A DNA stretch of 64,000 bases from Nocardioides immobilis (GTDB lineage Bacteria > Actinomycetota > Actinomycetes > Propionibacteriales > Nocardioidaceae): positions 114,486 to 178,485 of the forward strand of contig NZ_QXGH01000018.1 of NCBI RefSeq assembly GCF_003515065.1, read 5' to 3'. Shown in pieces: positions 23,192 through 34,637 of the stretch. Positions within the stretch are counted from its first letter, which is position 1; each line of letters begins with the position of its first letter. A model generated the notes under the pieces. That model was not told the origin of the DNA and did not search any database. It saw nothing but the letters and a program-made list of their open reading frames with translations. The position numbers and the translations under genes are program-made.

Positions 23192-25195
23192 ATGACCACC
23201 ATCACCGGCCGCCCCGAGCCTGCGGCCATCGCGGCGAACGCGGGCGCTGTCATGCGCCCCGCGTTCGCCGGCCAGGAGCTCGCCGAGACCGGGCTCGGCA
23301 AGTACGTCGCGTGGCTCGCCACCCGAGGCCGTCGCTTCGACTCCTACCTCGACCTGTGGGCCTGGTCCGTGGAGGACCTGGAGGACTTCTGGTCCTCGCT
23401 CTGGGAGTACTTCGACGTCCCTGGCTCTCCGGGCACGTGCGTCCTGCCCGACCGGGAGATGCCCGGGGCCAGCTGGTTCCCGACCGCCCGCCTGAACTAC
23501 GCCGAGTGCGTCCTGAGGGCGGTCGACGACCCGGACCGGCCCGCGATCCTGGGCCGGTCCCAGACCAGGGAGCCGGTCGAGCTCACCTTCGGAGACCTGG
23601 CGGAGCAGGTACGCCGCGCCCGCGCGGCGTTCCAGGCTCTCGGCGTCCGCAAGGGCGACCGGGTCGCGGGCTACCTCCCGAACGTTCCCGAGGCCGTCGT
23701 GGCGATGCTCGCGACCGCCTCGCTCGGGGCGACCTGGGCGTGCTGCCCGCCCGAGTTCGGGGCCAGGAGCGTCGTCGACCGGCTGGCTCAGCTCGAGCCG
23801 AAGATCCTGATCGCCGTCTCCGGCTACACCTACGGCAGCAAGGCGGTGGACCGGACCTCGGAGCTGCAGACCATCCGCGCCGCACTGCCGACGGTGACCG
23901 ACGTGGTCGGCCTGTCCTACGGGATCCACGAGGTCGCCGACGCCCACGACTGGACCGCGCTCCTGGCGGCCCAGAGCGCGGACGCACCTCTCGAGTTCGA
24001 GCCCGTCTCCTTCGACCACCCGCTGTGGACGCTGTTCTCCTCGGGCACCACCGGGCTGCCGAAGGCAGTGGTCCACAGCCACGGCGGCATCACGCTGGAG
24101 CACCTGAAGCTGCACGGACTCCACCTGGACACCCGGGCCGGCGACCGGGTGATGCTGATGACCACCACCGGCTGGACCGTGTGGAACTGCATGGTCAGCG
24201 CACTCATGGTCGGTGCGACCATCGTGGTCAGCGACGGCAACCCGCTGCACCCCGACCTCGAGGAGCCGTGGCGCACGGTGGCCGAGACCGGCGTCACGAT
24301 GTTCGGCACCAGCCCCGGCTACCTGATGGCCTGCCGCAAGGAGGCGATGCGGCCCGGTGACAGGTTCGACCTGAGCGCGCTCCGCACTCTCGGGGTGACC
24401 GGCGCGGTCCTGCCTCCCGAGGCGTACGACTGGCTGTACGACGTCCTGCCCGCCGACGTCTACCTGAACTCGATGAGCGGCGGCACCGACATCTGCTCGA
24501 ACTTCATCTCGGGGAGCCCCTGGGTGCCGGTCTACCGGGGCGAGCTCTCGGGACCTGCGCTCGGGTCGGACGTGACCGCGTTCGACGATGACGGTCTCGA
24601 GGTGACCGGCGTGGTCGGCGAGCTCGTGGTCCGCTCCCCGATGCCGTCCATGCCGGTCGCCTTCTGGAACGACAACGGCATGGAGCGCTACCGGGCGGCG
24701 TACTTCGACACGTACCCGGGGATCTGGCGCCACGGTGACTGGGTCACGGTAAGTGAGCGACGGAGCTTCGTGATCCAGGGCCGCTCCGACGCCACATTGA
24801 ACCGTGGCGGCGTCCGGCTCGGGACCGCCGAGTTCTACAACCTCGTCGAGAGCCTCCCGGAGGTCCAGGACAGCCTCGTCGTCCACCTCGAGGACGCCGC
24901 CGGCGGGCCGGGCGAGCTGATGCTCTTCGTGCAGCTCGCTCCGGGCCACGAGATGGGCGCCGACACGGTGAACGCCCTGCGGGGAGTCATCCGAAAGGAG
25001 CTCTCCCCCCGGCACGTGCCCGACCTGGTGGCTGCGGTCCCCGCGGTCCCCCGGACGCTCACCGGCAAGAAGCTCGAGACGCCGATCAAGAAGATCCTGG
25101 CCGGCGCCAAGCCGGACCAGGTCGTGTCCCGGGGCTCGATCACCGACTACGACGCCATCGAGGCCTACATCCGCGCAGCTTCCAAGACTGTGTGA
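23192..25195 (+). CDS. aacS: Acetoacetate-CoA ligase (acetoacetyl-CoA synthetase)
   Basis: The 667-residue protein is an ANL-family ligase with the ACAS N-terminal region (SVEDLEDFWSSLWEYFDV), the P-loop FSSGTTGLPKAVVHSHGG, the MSGGTDICSNF motif, and the C-terminal KKLETPIKKIL with the catalytic Lys near PRTLTGKK. Length and motifs match acetoacetyl-CoA synthetases, which activate acetoacetate or a related beta-keto acid with ATP and CoA. With the thiolase at 25801 this would turn a 3-keto acid into acetyl-CoA units. The exact acid is inference; the family also activates other branched or cyclic keto acids. Confidence 0.85.
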   Translation: MTTITGRPEPAAIAANAGAVMRPAFAGQELAETGLGKYVAWLATRGRRFDSYLDLWAWSVEDLEDFWSSLWEYFDVPGSPGTCVLPDREMPGASWFPTARLNYAECVLRAVDDPDRPAILGRSQTREPVELTFGDLAEQVRRARAAFQALGVRKGDRVAGYLPNVPEAVVAMLATASLGATWACCPPEFGARSVVDRLAQLEPKILIAVSGYTYGSKAVDRTSELQTIRAALPTVTDVVGLSYGIHEVADAHDWTALLAAQSADAPLEFEPVSFDHPLWTLFSSGTTGLPKAVVHSHGGITLEHLKLHGLHLDTRAGDRVMLMTTTGWTVWNCMVSALMVGATIVVSDGNPLHPDLEEPWRTVAETGVTMFGTSPGYLMACRKEAMRPGDRFDLSALRTLGVTGAVLPPEAYDWLYDVLPADVYLNSMSGGTDICSNFISGSPWVPVYRGELSGPALGSDVTAFDDDGLEVTGVVGELVVRSPMPSMPVAFWNDNGMERYRAAYFDTYPGIWRHGDWVTVSERRSFVIQGRSDATLNRGGVRLGTAEFYNLVESLPEVQDSLVVHLEDAAGGPGELMLFVQLAPGHEMGADTVNALRGVIRKELSPRHVPDLVAAVPAVPRTLTGKKLETPIKKILAGAKPDQVVSRGSITDYDAIEAYIRAASKTV

Positions 25196-25230
25196 CCCAC
25201 CACCATTTCGCGCCAGCAGGAGGAACAGCA

Positions 25231-25698
25231 ATGCCGTACTGGGAGATCTTCACCCCGGAGAACGCCTATACCGAGGAGGACAAGCGCCAGCTGTCCAAGG
25301 ACCTCACCAAGGTGTACGTCGACTTCGTCAACCTGCCGGAGTTCTACGTGGTCATCCGTTTCCACGAGATGCCCGAGAACACGATGTACGTCGGCGGCGA
25401 GCCCAAGAACAACTTCGTGCGGATGGTTGTCGACCACATCGCACGGCAGATGGACGACCCCGAGTTCCGCAAGCTCGCCATGTCCGTCTTCGAGGCGACG
25501 ATCGCTCCCTACGTGAGGGACCGCGGCTACGACTGGGAGATCCACTTCGACGAGACGCCCATCGACCTGTGGCGGGTCCAGGGCCTGATGGCGCCGCCGG
25601 AGAACTCCGAGATGGAGAAGCTCTGGGCCAAGGAGAACCGGCCGATTCCCTATGACGAAGAGACCATGCTCCCCCTCGAGCCCGTCCCCGCCCCCTGA
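25231..25698 (+). CDS. Tautomerase-superfamily protein (Tautomerase_3-like)
   Basis: The 155-residue protein starts MPYWEIFTPENAYTEEDK. After Met removal Pro becomes N-terminal, the catalytic base of the tautomerase superfamily. The sequence resembles the oxalocrotonate-tautomerase/cis-CaaD-like group, with an Arg in YVVIRFHEM and a C-terminal tail (LWAKENRPIPY) shared with the paralogue at 32192-32659. A strong ribosome site (CAGGAGG) precedes the ATG. It should isomerise or hydrate a keto/enol or unsaturated acid intermediate. Confidence 0.8.
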   Translation: MPYWEIFTPENAYTEEDKRQLSKDLTKVYVDFVNLPEFYVVIRFHEMPENTMYVGGEPKNNFVRMVVDHIARQMDDPEFRKLAMSVFEATIAPYVRDRGYDWEIHFDETPIDLWRVQGLMAPPENSEMEKLWAKENRPIPYDEETMLPLEPVPAP

Positions 25699-25800
25699 CG
25701 GAGGACCCGGGGCGCGGCTCACCCCCCGTGCCCCGGGACCTCATCCACCGTTTCCACCCCGGTCCGCCGGCCAGCACGCCACGACAGAGAAAGCACCCTC

Positions 25801-27018
25801 ATGCCTGAAGCAGTCATCGTCGCCCACACCCGCTCCCCCATCGGTCGGGCCATGAAGGGCTCACTGAAGGAGGTCCGGGCCGACGACCTCGCCGCCCAGG
25901 TCATCGAGTCCGTCCTGAGCTCCGTGCCGGAGCTGGACCGGGAGGAGCTCGGCGACCTCATCCTCGGGTGCGGCCTGCCCGGTGGCGAGCAGGGCTGGAA
26001 CATGGCGCGACGGGTGGCGGTGCAGCTGGGGATCGACACCCTGCCCGGCACGACGGTGACGCGCTACTGCTCCTCCTCACTCCAGACGACCCGGATGGCG
26101 TTCCACGCGATCAAGGCCGGCGAGGGCACGGCGTACCTCTCCGCCGGAGTCGAGTCGGTGTCGGGCTTCGTGCGCGGCAGCTCCGACCACTTCCCGGGCA
26201 CGGAGCACCCGCTCTTCGACAGCGCACGTGAGCGCACGGCCGCCCGCAAGGTGAGCGGTGCCGCGTGGAGCGACCCCCGCGAGGACGGCCTCGTCCCCGA
26301 CGTCTACCTCGACATGGGCGAGACCGCCGAGAACGTGGCCTCGCTGACCGGGATCCCGCGCGAGCGACAGGACGAGTGGGCCGTGCGATCGCAGCACCGC
26401 GCCGAGGCGGCCACCAAGCGGGGACACTTCGAGTCCGAGATCACGCCCATCACGCTGGCGGACGGCACCGTGGTCTCGACCGACGACTGCCCCCGTTTCG
26501 GTACGACGTACGAGGCCGTCGCCGGGCTCAAGCCCGCCTTCCGCGAGTCGGGGTCGGTCACCGCGGGCAACTCCTGCCCCCTCAACGACGGCGCCGCCGC
26601 GCTCGTGATCATGTCCGACGTGCGGGCACGCGAGCTCGGGCTCACGCCGCTGGCGCGCATCATCTCGACGGGCGTCACCGGTCTCTCGCCGGAGATCATG
26701 GGCCTCGGTCCGATCGAGGCGACCAAGCAGGCGCTCGCGCATGCGGGGATGAGCATCGGCGACGTCGACCTCGCCGAGATCAACGAGGCGTTCGCGGTGC
26801 AGGTGCTGGGCTCCGCCGACGCGCTGAAGCTCGACGAGGACAAGCTCAACGTCAACGGCGGTGCGATCGCCCTGGGTCACCCGTTCGGCATGACCGGCGC
26901 CCGGATCACCGGCACCCTCATCAACAACCTCCGGTCGCAGGACAAGACGATCGGCCTGGAGACCATGTGCGTGGGCGGCGGCCAGGGCATGGCCATGCTC
27001 ATCGAGCGTCTCGCCTAG
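25801..27018 (+). CDS. Thiolase (acetyl-CoA C-acyltransferase)
   Basis: The 405-residue protein has all three thiolase signatures: nucleophile C90 (RYCSSSLQT), [11 protein letters not shown]360 (GHPFGMTGAR) and C390 (MCVGGGQG). It cleaves a 3-ketoacyl-CoA to acetyl-CoA plus a shorter acyl-CoA. It lies in the same operon as acetoacetyl-CoA synthetase, 102 bp after the tautomerase. A second thiolase is at 52534-53715. Confidence 0.92.
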   Translation: MPEAVIVAHTRSPIGRAMKGSLKEVRADDLAAQVIESVLSSVPELDREELGDLILGCGLPGGEQGWNMARRVAVQLGIDTLPGTTVTRYCSSSLQTTRMAFHAIKAGEGTAYLSAGVESVSGFVRGSSDHFPGTEHPLFDSARERTAARKVSGAAWSDPREDGLVPDVYLDMGETAENVASLTGIPRERQDEWAVRSQHRAEAATKRGHFESEITPITLADGTVVSTDDCPRFGTTYEAVAGLKPAFRESGSVTAGNSCPLNDGAAALVIMSDVRARELGLTPLARIISTGVTGLSPEIMGLGPIEATKQALAHAGMSIGDVDLAEINEAFAVQVLGSADALKLDEDKLNVNGGAIALGHPFGMTGARITGTLINNLRSQDKTIGLETMCVGGGQGMAMLIERLA

Positions 27019-27034
27019 CAGGTCGGAGCCGCGC

Positions 27035-27814
27035 ATGGGCCGAGCACCAGCGCCCGACCAGCCCGAGGTGGGCCGCCGATACCGGATCGACCGGCCCACC
27101 CTCGGGGTCGTCGTGCGCGACCTGCGGATCCCTGCCGACCATCCGGGGCCCGGGGACCAGGTCCCCCTCTTCGACCTCCCCACGACGGACGGCGGCCGGT
27201 TCAGCAGTGCCGACATCACCGTTCGCGGTCGACCGCTGGTGCTGGTGTTCGGGTCGCTCACGTGCCCGATCACCGAGGGCGCTGCGCCGGGACTGGTCAC
27301 CCACCACCGCAGGTACGGCGACGCCGTCGACTTCGTTGTCGTGAACGTCCGCGAGGCCCACCCCGGTGCCGACGTCCGCCAGCCGCGACTCGCCAGCGCG
27401 AAGATGGCGAACGCCTGCGCGTTGAGGAGCCAGCACGGCTTCGATTTCCCGGTCGCGGTGGACGACATCGACGGCACCGTGCACCGCGCCTTCGGGACGA
27501 GGCCGAGCTCGGCGTACGTCATCGACGCGACGGGCACCATCGTCTTCCGCGCCCACTGGTCCAACCGCCTGGCTGCTCTCGAGGACGCCGTACGAGCGGT
27601 CCGTTCCGGGGAGGTCCCCCGGCGTGCTGCCGTCGGCGAGACCGTGCGCGCACTCGCCGGGATGGCGGGACCTGCCGACGTCACGCTGCAGACCGCCGGG
27701 CGGGGTGCGATGCGCGACTTCTGGCTCGTCGCGCCGCCGGTCGGCCTGTTCCTGACCGTGTCGAGGGTCTGCCGGAAGCTCTCCAGGCGGCCCGAACCAC
27801 CTGCAGCGGGGTGA
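27035..27814 (+). CDS. Redoxin-fold protein resembling iodothyronine deiodinases
   Basis: About 259 residues. A thioredoxin-like core runs from about 35 to 190. The motif VFGSLTCPITEGAAPGL and the following VVVNVREAHPGAD match the active-site and post-active-site region of the deiodinase/DUF-like redoxins, with Cys where animal enzymes have selenocysteine. The peroxiredoxin-like end is SSAYVIDATGTIVF. A reductive role or a dehalogenase role is possible, but the reaction in bacteria is not established. It is 16 bp after the thiolase and in the same operon. Confidence 0.65.
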   Translation: MGRAPAPDQPEVGRRYRIDRPTLGVVVRDLRIPADHPGPGDQVPLFDLPTTDGGRFSSADITVRGRPLVLVFGSLTCPITEGAAPGLVTHHRRYGDAVDFVVVNVREAHPGADVRQPRLASAKMANACALRSQHGFDFPVAVDDIDGTVHRAFGTRPSSAYVIDATGTIVFRAHWSNRLAALEDAVRAVRSGEVPRRAAVGETVRALAGMAGPADVTLQTAGRGAMRDFWLVAPPVGLFLTVSRVCRKLSRRPEPPAAG

Positions 27815-27835
27815 CCCGACGCCTATCCTGACGCG

Positions 27836-30163
27836 GTGAGCCAGTTGGCCGCCGCACCGGCGGCCCGATCGAGCCTGCCGGCGGAGCTAACCGAGTTCGT
27901 CGGCCGGCGGCAGGATCGCGCCGACGTACGGCGACTCCTGACCGAGGCGAGACTCGTGACGCTCACCGGCCTCGGTGGCGTCGGCAAGACGCGACTGGCG
28001 CTCCGGGTGGCGGCGGACCTGCAGCGGGCGATGCACGACGGGGTGTGCTTCGTGCCGCTCGCCGAGCTGTCCAGCCCCGAGCTGATCCCGGAGGCGACGG
28101 CGACGGCGCTCGGCATCCACGACCGGTCGAGCGAGTTCGGGACGATCCGCCTCACCGAGTACCTGCGCGACCGCGAGCTGCTGCTGGTGCTGGACAACTG
28201 CGAGCACCTCATCGACGACTGCGCGATCCTGGCCGACACGCTCCTGCGGACCTGCCCGGGGTTGCACGTACTGGCCACGAGCCGGGAGCCGCTGCGCATC
28301 GCCGGCGAGGTGATCCGTCCGGTGACTCCGCTGTCCATCCCGGACTCGGCGACCGAGCTCACCACGCTCCAGGACTACGAGGCGGTCCGCCTGTTCGTGG
28401 AACGGGTGCGGCAGGTAGCGCCGGGATTCGAGCTCGACGGCGAGAACCGGGCAGCCGTGCTGGAGATCTGCCGACACCTGGAGGGCATTCCGCTGGCCCT
28501 GGAGCTGGCCGCCACGAGGCTGCGCGCGACGTCGCCGGGCGAGCTCCTCACGCGGCTCCGGGACCACTGGCAGCTGCTCGACCTCGGCAGCCGGAACGCG
28601 CCCGAGCGGCACCGCACGATGTCGGCCTGCACCGAGTGGAGCTACGCCCAGTGCACGCCGGCAGAGGCCGGGCTGTGGGAGCGGTTGTCGGTCTTCGCCG
28701 GACGCGTCGAGATGGACGCGATCGAGCACGTCGCCTCAGCGAACGGCGCCTCCGTCTCACCGGAGGCCACCGCCGACCTCGTGCAGGCGCTGGTGGACAA
28801 GTCGATCCTCACGGTGGAGGTGGCCGACGGCCGCACCCAGTTCCGGATGCACGAGGTCCTGCGGCAGTACGGCGCGACGCGACTCGCCTCGACCGGGTCC
28901 GTTGCTGAGACCCGTCGTGCCCTGCTCACGTTCTACATCGACCTGCTGGGCCGCGCCGATGCGGAGTGGATGAGTCCGCGGCAGATCGGGTGGATGCGCC
29001 GACTCCGGCGCGAGGATGCGAACTTCCGGACCGCGCTCGAGTTCGCCGCCACGGAGCCGGGCGAGGCCGCGAGCGGCCTCGAGCTCGCCGCCCGGCTGCG
29101 CAAGTACGCCATCGCCTACGGCGCCTTCACCGAGGTTCGCTACTGGCTGCGCCGACTTCTCGACCTGGTGCCTGAGCCCGGCCTCGGGCGGCTCCGCGGG
29201 GTGCGCGCCGCGTGCGGGCTCGCAGCCCTGCAGGGCGATCGGCAGGCTGCCGCGGCACTCGCGGCCGAAGCACGGGAGCTCGCAGACGGTCTGCCGCCGC
29301 CGGCGACGTGGCTCGCCGACCAAGCCGCCGGTTGGCAGCTGATGTTCCTGGGAGAGCACGAGGCGTGCGTCCAGCGCCTCGAAAGCGCCCTCATCGCGCT
29401 GGAGGACGGAGGGAACGCACGCGACATCGCCGAGACGTACACGCTGCTGGGGATGGCGCGGGCCTTCGCCGGCGACTTGTCGGGCGCCGCCGCCGCCCAC
29501 GAGAGAAGCCTTGCGATCTGCGAGGCCAGTGGCGAGTCGTGGTGCCGGTCGTTCTCGTTGTGGCACCTCGGCCTGGTCGTCTGGGCGGGCGGTGACCTGG
29601 TCCGGGCGATCGAGCTGGAGCGGCAGAGTCTCGAGCTCCAGCGGCTCATGGACGAAGGATTGGGTCTGGCGCTGTGCCTGGAGGCCTGCGCCTGGATGCA
29701 CGCGGCCGATGATCCCCGGAGGTCGGCGACCCTGCTCGGCGCAGCCGACCGGCTGTGGCACGTCATGGCGACCTCGCTCGAGGTCCTGCCCGGACTCACG
29801 CCGTTGCGGCATGGGTGTGAGACCGCGGTGCGGGCGTCGCTCGGCAACGACCAGTTCCAGAGCTCGTACGACGCCGGCTTGGCCATGGACGAAGGAACGG
29901 CCATCGCCTGCGCGCTCGACGAGAAGCCGACCTCCCCGACCAACACCGGAGCGCCGACCGAGGGCGGCGCCACGCTTCTCACGAAGCGTGAGCGGCAGGT
30001 GGCCGAGCTCGTGGCCACCGGACTCACGAACCAGGAGATCGCCGGCAAGCTCGTGCTGTCACGACGGACCGTGGAGGGCCACGTCGAGCGCGCTCTCACC
30101 AAGCTCGGCTTCAGCTCCCGGACCCAGCTCGCGCTCTGGGTCTCCGAACACCCCCGGTCCTGA
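27836..30163 (+). CDS. Large ATP-binding LuxR-type regulator (LAL/STAND family)
   Basis: The 775-residue protein starts at GTG. It has an NB-ARC/STAND ATPase: Walker A GLGGVGKTRLAL near 45-56, Walker B LLLVLDNCEHL near 115-125, and the LATSREPLRIAGE motif. A long helical TPR-like region follows (about 340-690), then a LuxR/GerE HTH at about 711-770 (LTKREREV-type start, LTNQEIAGKLVLSRRTVEGHV). Such proteins activate transcription on binding an inducer and ATP. It follows the deiodinase-like gene by 21 bp, so may be the last gene of that operon, or have its own promoter (TATCCT at about 27823). Confidence 0.85.
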   Translation: MSQLAAAPAARSSLPAELTEFVGRRQDRADVRRLLTEARLVTLTGLGGVGKTRLALRVAADLQRAMHDGVCFVPLAELSSPELIPEATATALGIHDRSSEFGTIRLTEYLRDRELLLVLDNCEHLIDDCAILADTLLRTCPGLHVLATSREPLRIAGEVIRPVTPLSIPDSATELTTLQDYEAVRLFVERVRQVAPGFELDGENRAAVLEICRHLEGIPLALELAATRLRATSPGELLTRLRDHWQLLDLGSRNAPERHRTMSACTEWSYAQCTPAEAGLWERLSVFAGRVEMDAIEHVASANGASVSPEATADLVQALVDKSILTVEVADGRTQFRMHEVLRQYGATRLASTGSVAETRRALLTFYIDLLGRADAEWMSPRQIGWMRRLRREDANFRTALEFAATEPGEAASGLELAARLRKYAIAYGAFTEVRYWLRRLLDLVPEPGLGRLRGVRAACGLAALQGDRQAAAALAAEARELADGLPPPATWLADQAAGWQLMFLGEHEACVQRLESALIALEDGGNARDIAETYTLLGMARAFAGDLSGAAAAHERSLAICEASGESWCRSFSLWHLGLVVWAGGDLVRAIELERQSLELQRLMDEGLGLALCLEACAWMHAADDPRRSATLLGAADRLWHVMATSLEVLPGLTPLRHGCETAVRASLGNDQFQSSYDAGLAMDEGTAIACALDEKPTSPTNTGAPTEGGATLLTKRERQVAELVATGLTNQEIAGKLVLSRRTVEGHVERALTKLGFSSRTQLALWVSEHPRS

Positions 30164-30173
30164 GACCGCTCCC

Positions 30174-32659
<2,486 letters not shown>

Positions 32660-32701
32660 GGTGGAGGTCTCCTTGCATCGGGCCGGAACTCGGCGGTCTC
32701 G

Positions 32702-32765
32702 ACGCTAGGCGGCGCTGACGGCGTCCGAGTAGAACGCACGTGCCGCCCGTTGGTACCGAAACGCC
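32702..32765 (-). promoter_or_regulatory. Activator-dependent promoter, copy F
   Basis: On the minus strand: GGCG-N5-GTACCA, 6 bp, GGCA-N5-GTTCTA, 22 bp, then -10 box TAGCGT (32707-32702). It precedes the tautomerase/FadH pair starting at 32659. Confidence 0.8.
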
Positions 32766-32855
32766 TCGATCGGGCCCTGGTCTTGTGCTCCCCCGCCACC
32801 ACGCCGACGCTGCGTCAGATGGTCCGATCGCATCAACGACCGAGGAGAGCCACCC

Positions 32856-33653
32856 ATGTCCGAGAACATCCTTGACCGGATCGCCTACGACCTCGTCGAC
32901 GGCGTCGCTCGCATCGAGCTCGCCCGCAGCGGCGCGCACAACAGCCTCGACCAGCAGATGGGCGAAGCCCTGCACGTCGCAGCGGACCGTGCCGCGAAGA
33001 GTGCGGCGGCCGGCGACGCCCGGGTCGTGGTCGTGAGCGCCCAGGGGCGCGTATTCAGCGTCGGCGGTGACCTCGGCGAGTTCGCCGCGGCGGACGACCG
33101 GGGCGCGCAGGTCGGGGCCGCCGCGGACCAGCTGCACGCCGCGCTCGCCATCCTCCGGTCGCTGGACGTGCCGGTCGTCTCCGTCGTCAGCGGGACGGCA
33201 GCCGGAGGCGGCCTCGGGTTCGCCCTGGCCGGCGACATCGTCATCGCCGCCGCCGAGGCAAAGCTGGTGATGGCCTACACGGCATCCGGACTGACCCCGG
33301 ACTGTGGCATCACCTCGGTGGTCCCGAGCCGGGTGTCCTGGCCGCGAGCGATGGACCTCGCCCTCACCAACCGCCTCATCACTGGAGCCGAGGCCGCGGA
33401 CTGGGGACTGGTGAGCCGCGCCGTACCGGCGGCTGAGCTCGCTGCGACCGTCGAGGCCGTCGTCTCCAGCTTGCGCGCCGGCCCGGCGGACGCGCTGGCC
33501 GCCACCAAGCGCCTCATGGCCGAGTCCCGAGACCGGACGTTCGCCGACCAGCTGGACCACGAGGCCGCGTCCATCTCGCGCGCCATCGGCGAGCCCGACG
33601 GCGTCGAGGGCGTCGACGCGTTCCTCGCCAAGCGGAAGCCGGTCTACGGCTGA
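32856..33653 (+). CDS. Enoyl-CoA hydratase/isomerase (crotonase family)
   Basis: The 265-residue protein has the crotonase core: VFSVGGDLGEFA, the oxyanion-hole segment GTAAGGGLGFALAGDIVIAA and a helical C-terminus ending KRKPVYG. The region after TASGLTPDCG lacks the usual Glu pair of hydratases, so an isomerase or hydrolase role is possible. A ribosome site (GAGGAGAG) precedes the ATG. It diverges from the tautomerase operon and is convergent with the mce operon, 10 bp apart. Confidence 0.82.
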   Translation: MSENILDRIAYDLVDGVARIELARSGAHNSLDQQMGEALHVAADRAAKSAAAGDARVVVVSAQGRVFSVGGDLGEFAAADDRGAQVGAAADQLHAALAILRSLDVPVVSVVSGTAAGGGLGFALAGDIVIAAAEAKLVMAYTASGLTPDCGITSVVPSRVSWPRAMDLALTNRLITGAEAADWGLVSRAVPAAELAATVEAVVSSLRAGPADALAATKRLMAESRDRTFADQLDHEAASISRAIGEPDGVEGVDAFLAKRKPVYG

Positions 33654-33663
33654 GCGGTGCCGC

Positions 33664-34134
33664 TCAGACCGGCATCAGTCCTGCGATCTTCCACTCGTCA
33701 CCATCGCGCTCCATGGTGACCTCGACCCGGCTCCCCGACACCGACGACCGGTCTCCCTTGGCCGTGGTGGTCTGCGTCAGGAAGAGGAGTACGACGACCT
33801 CGTCGCGGTCGCCCGAGACGACGCCGGCGGCGCTGATCACTGCCTTGGTGCTGATGCCGCGCCGGTGTGCGGTGGGCTCGACCACCTCGGTGAGGATCTG
33901 CTCGTAGTCGTCGGTGAAGGATCCGGTGGTCTGGTCGAGCGCCCGGTCGAGGTCCTCGGCCAGGGTGGCCTTGTCATAGCTCAACAGGTCCGGGACGCGG
34001 GTCTGGGCGGCCTTGAGCGCGTCTTCTCGCGCGTCGGAGGCCGCTGCGGCGCGTTGGGCCTGCAGGCCGGTGAAGGCAGCGAGGGCCAACGCCGCCACCA
34101 GCAGGCCGAGCGCGATGAGTCGGAGCTTGTTCAT
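33664..34134 (-). CDS. Mce-associated membrane protein
   Basis: The 156-residue protein has one N-terminal membrane segment (about 5-26) and an extracytoplasmic SnoaL-like domain, as in Mce-associated (Mas/Mam) proteins of mycobacteria. These stabilise the Mce complex at the cell envelope. It is the last gene of the yrbE-mce operon and overlaps its upstream neighbour by 4 bp (ATGA). Confidence 0.8.
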   Translation of the reverse strand: MNKLRLIALGLLVAALALAAFTGLQAQRAAAASDAREDALKAAQTRVPDLLSYDKATLAEDLDRALDQTTGSFTDDYEQILTEVVEPTAHRRGISTKAVISAAGVVSGDRDEVVVLLFLTQTTTAKGDRSSVSGSRVEVTMERDGDEWKIAGLMPV

Positions 34135-34637
34135 GCGACGAACTCCAGTCCGGAGACCAGCCAGCGGTCGTCGTCCTGCTGCAGGTCGACGCGCAGCCGG
34201 TAGTTGCGGGGTTCCGCCTTTGCGGTCTGATCGTTCTCGACGGTGCCGGTCGCGGCGACGATGACCGTCGCGCGCCCGTCCTCGAGTTTCACCACGCCGG
34301 TGGAGACCACGTCACCGGTCGCCGTCACCTTGTTCTTCGACAACGCCTTGCGCAGGCGGTCGGCCTGCGCCTCGAGCTCGGCACGGAACTCGGCGGTTGC
34401 GCCGTCGAGCAGCTTGTCCAGGTCCTGCTCCGAGGTGGCGCCGCTGACCTCGATCAGTCCCTCCACCTCCGCCGTGGCCGCGGCGGCCGCGTCCTTCTCG
34501 TCGGTCGCGCGCTGCCGCTCGTCCTGCCAGGCGAGCGCGCGTTGGCCGGCCACGACCAGCAGCGCGACCAGGACCAGGACGAGGAGACCGGTCTGCCACG
34601 TGACCCGTTCGCGCACCGCGGAGAGCCACTGCGTCAT
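34131..34637 (-). CDS. Mce-associated membrane protein
   Basis: 168 residues with a single N-terminal transmembrane helix (about 17-33) and a SnoaL-like periplasmic domain similar to that of the neighbouring gene product. ATG at 34637 is chosen because it forms an ATGA overlap with the mceF stop; the longer frame would run inside mceF. Confidence 0.8.
   Translation of the reverse strand: MTQWLSAVRERVTWQTGLLVLVLVALLVVAGQRALAWQDERQRATDEKDAAAAATAEVEGLIEVSGATSEQDLDKLLDGATAEFRAELEAQADRLRKALSKNKVTATGDVVSTGVVKLEDGRATVIVAATGTVENDQTAKAEPRNYRLRVDLQQDDDRWLVSGLEFVA

Noticed and set aside
23171..25231. 686-codon minus-strand frame opposite acetoacetyl-CoA synthetase
   Set aside because: Composition is that of an antisense frame; the plus strand has the complete ANL motifs.
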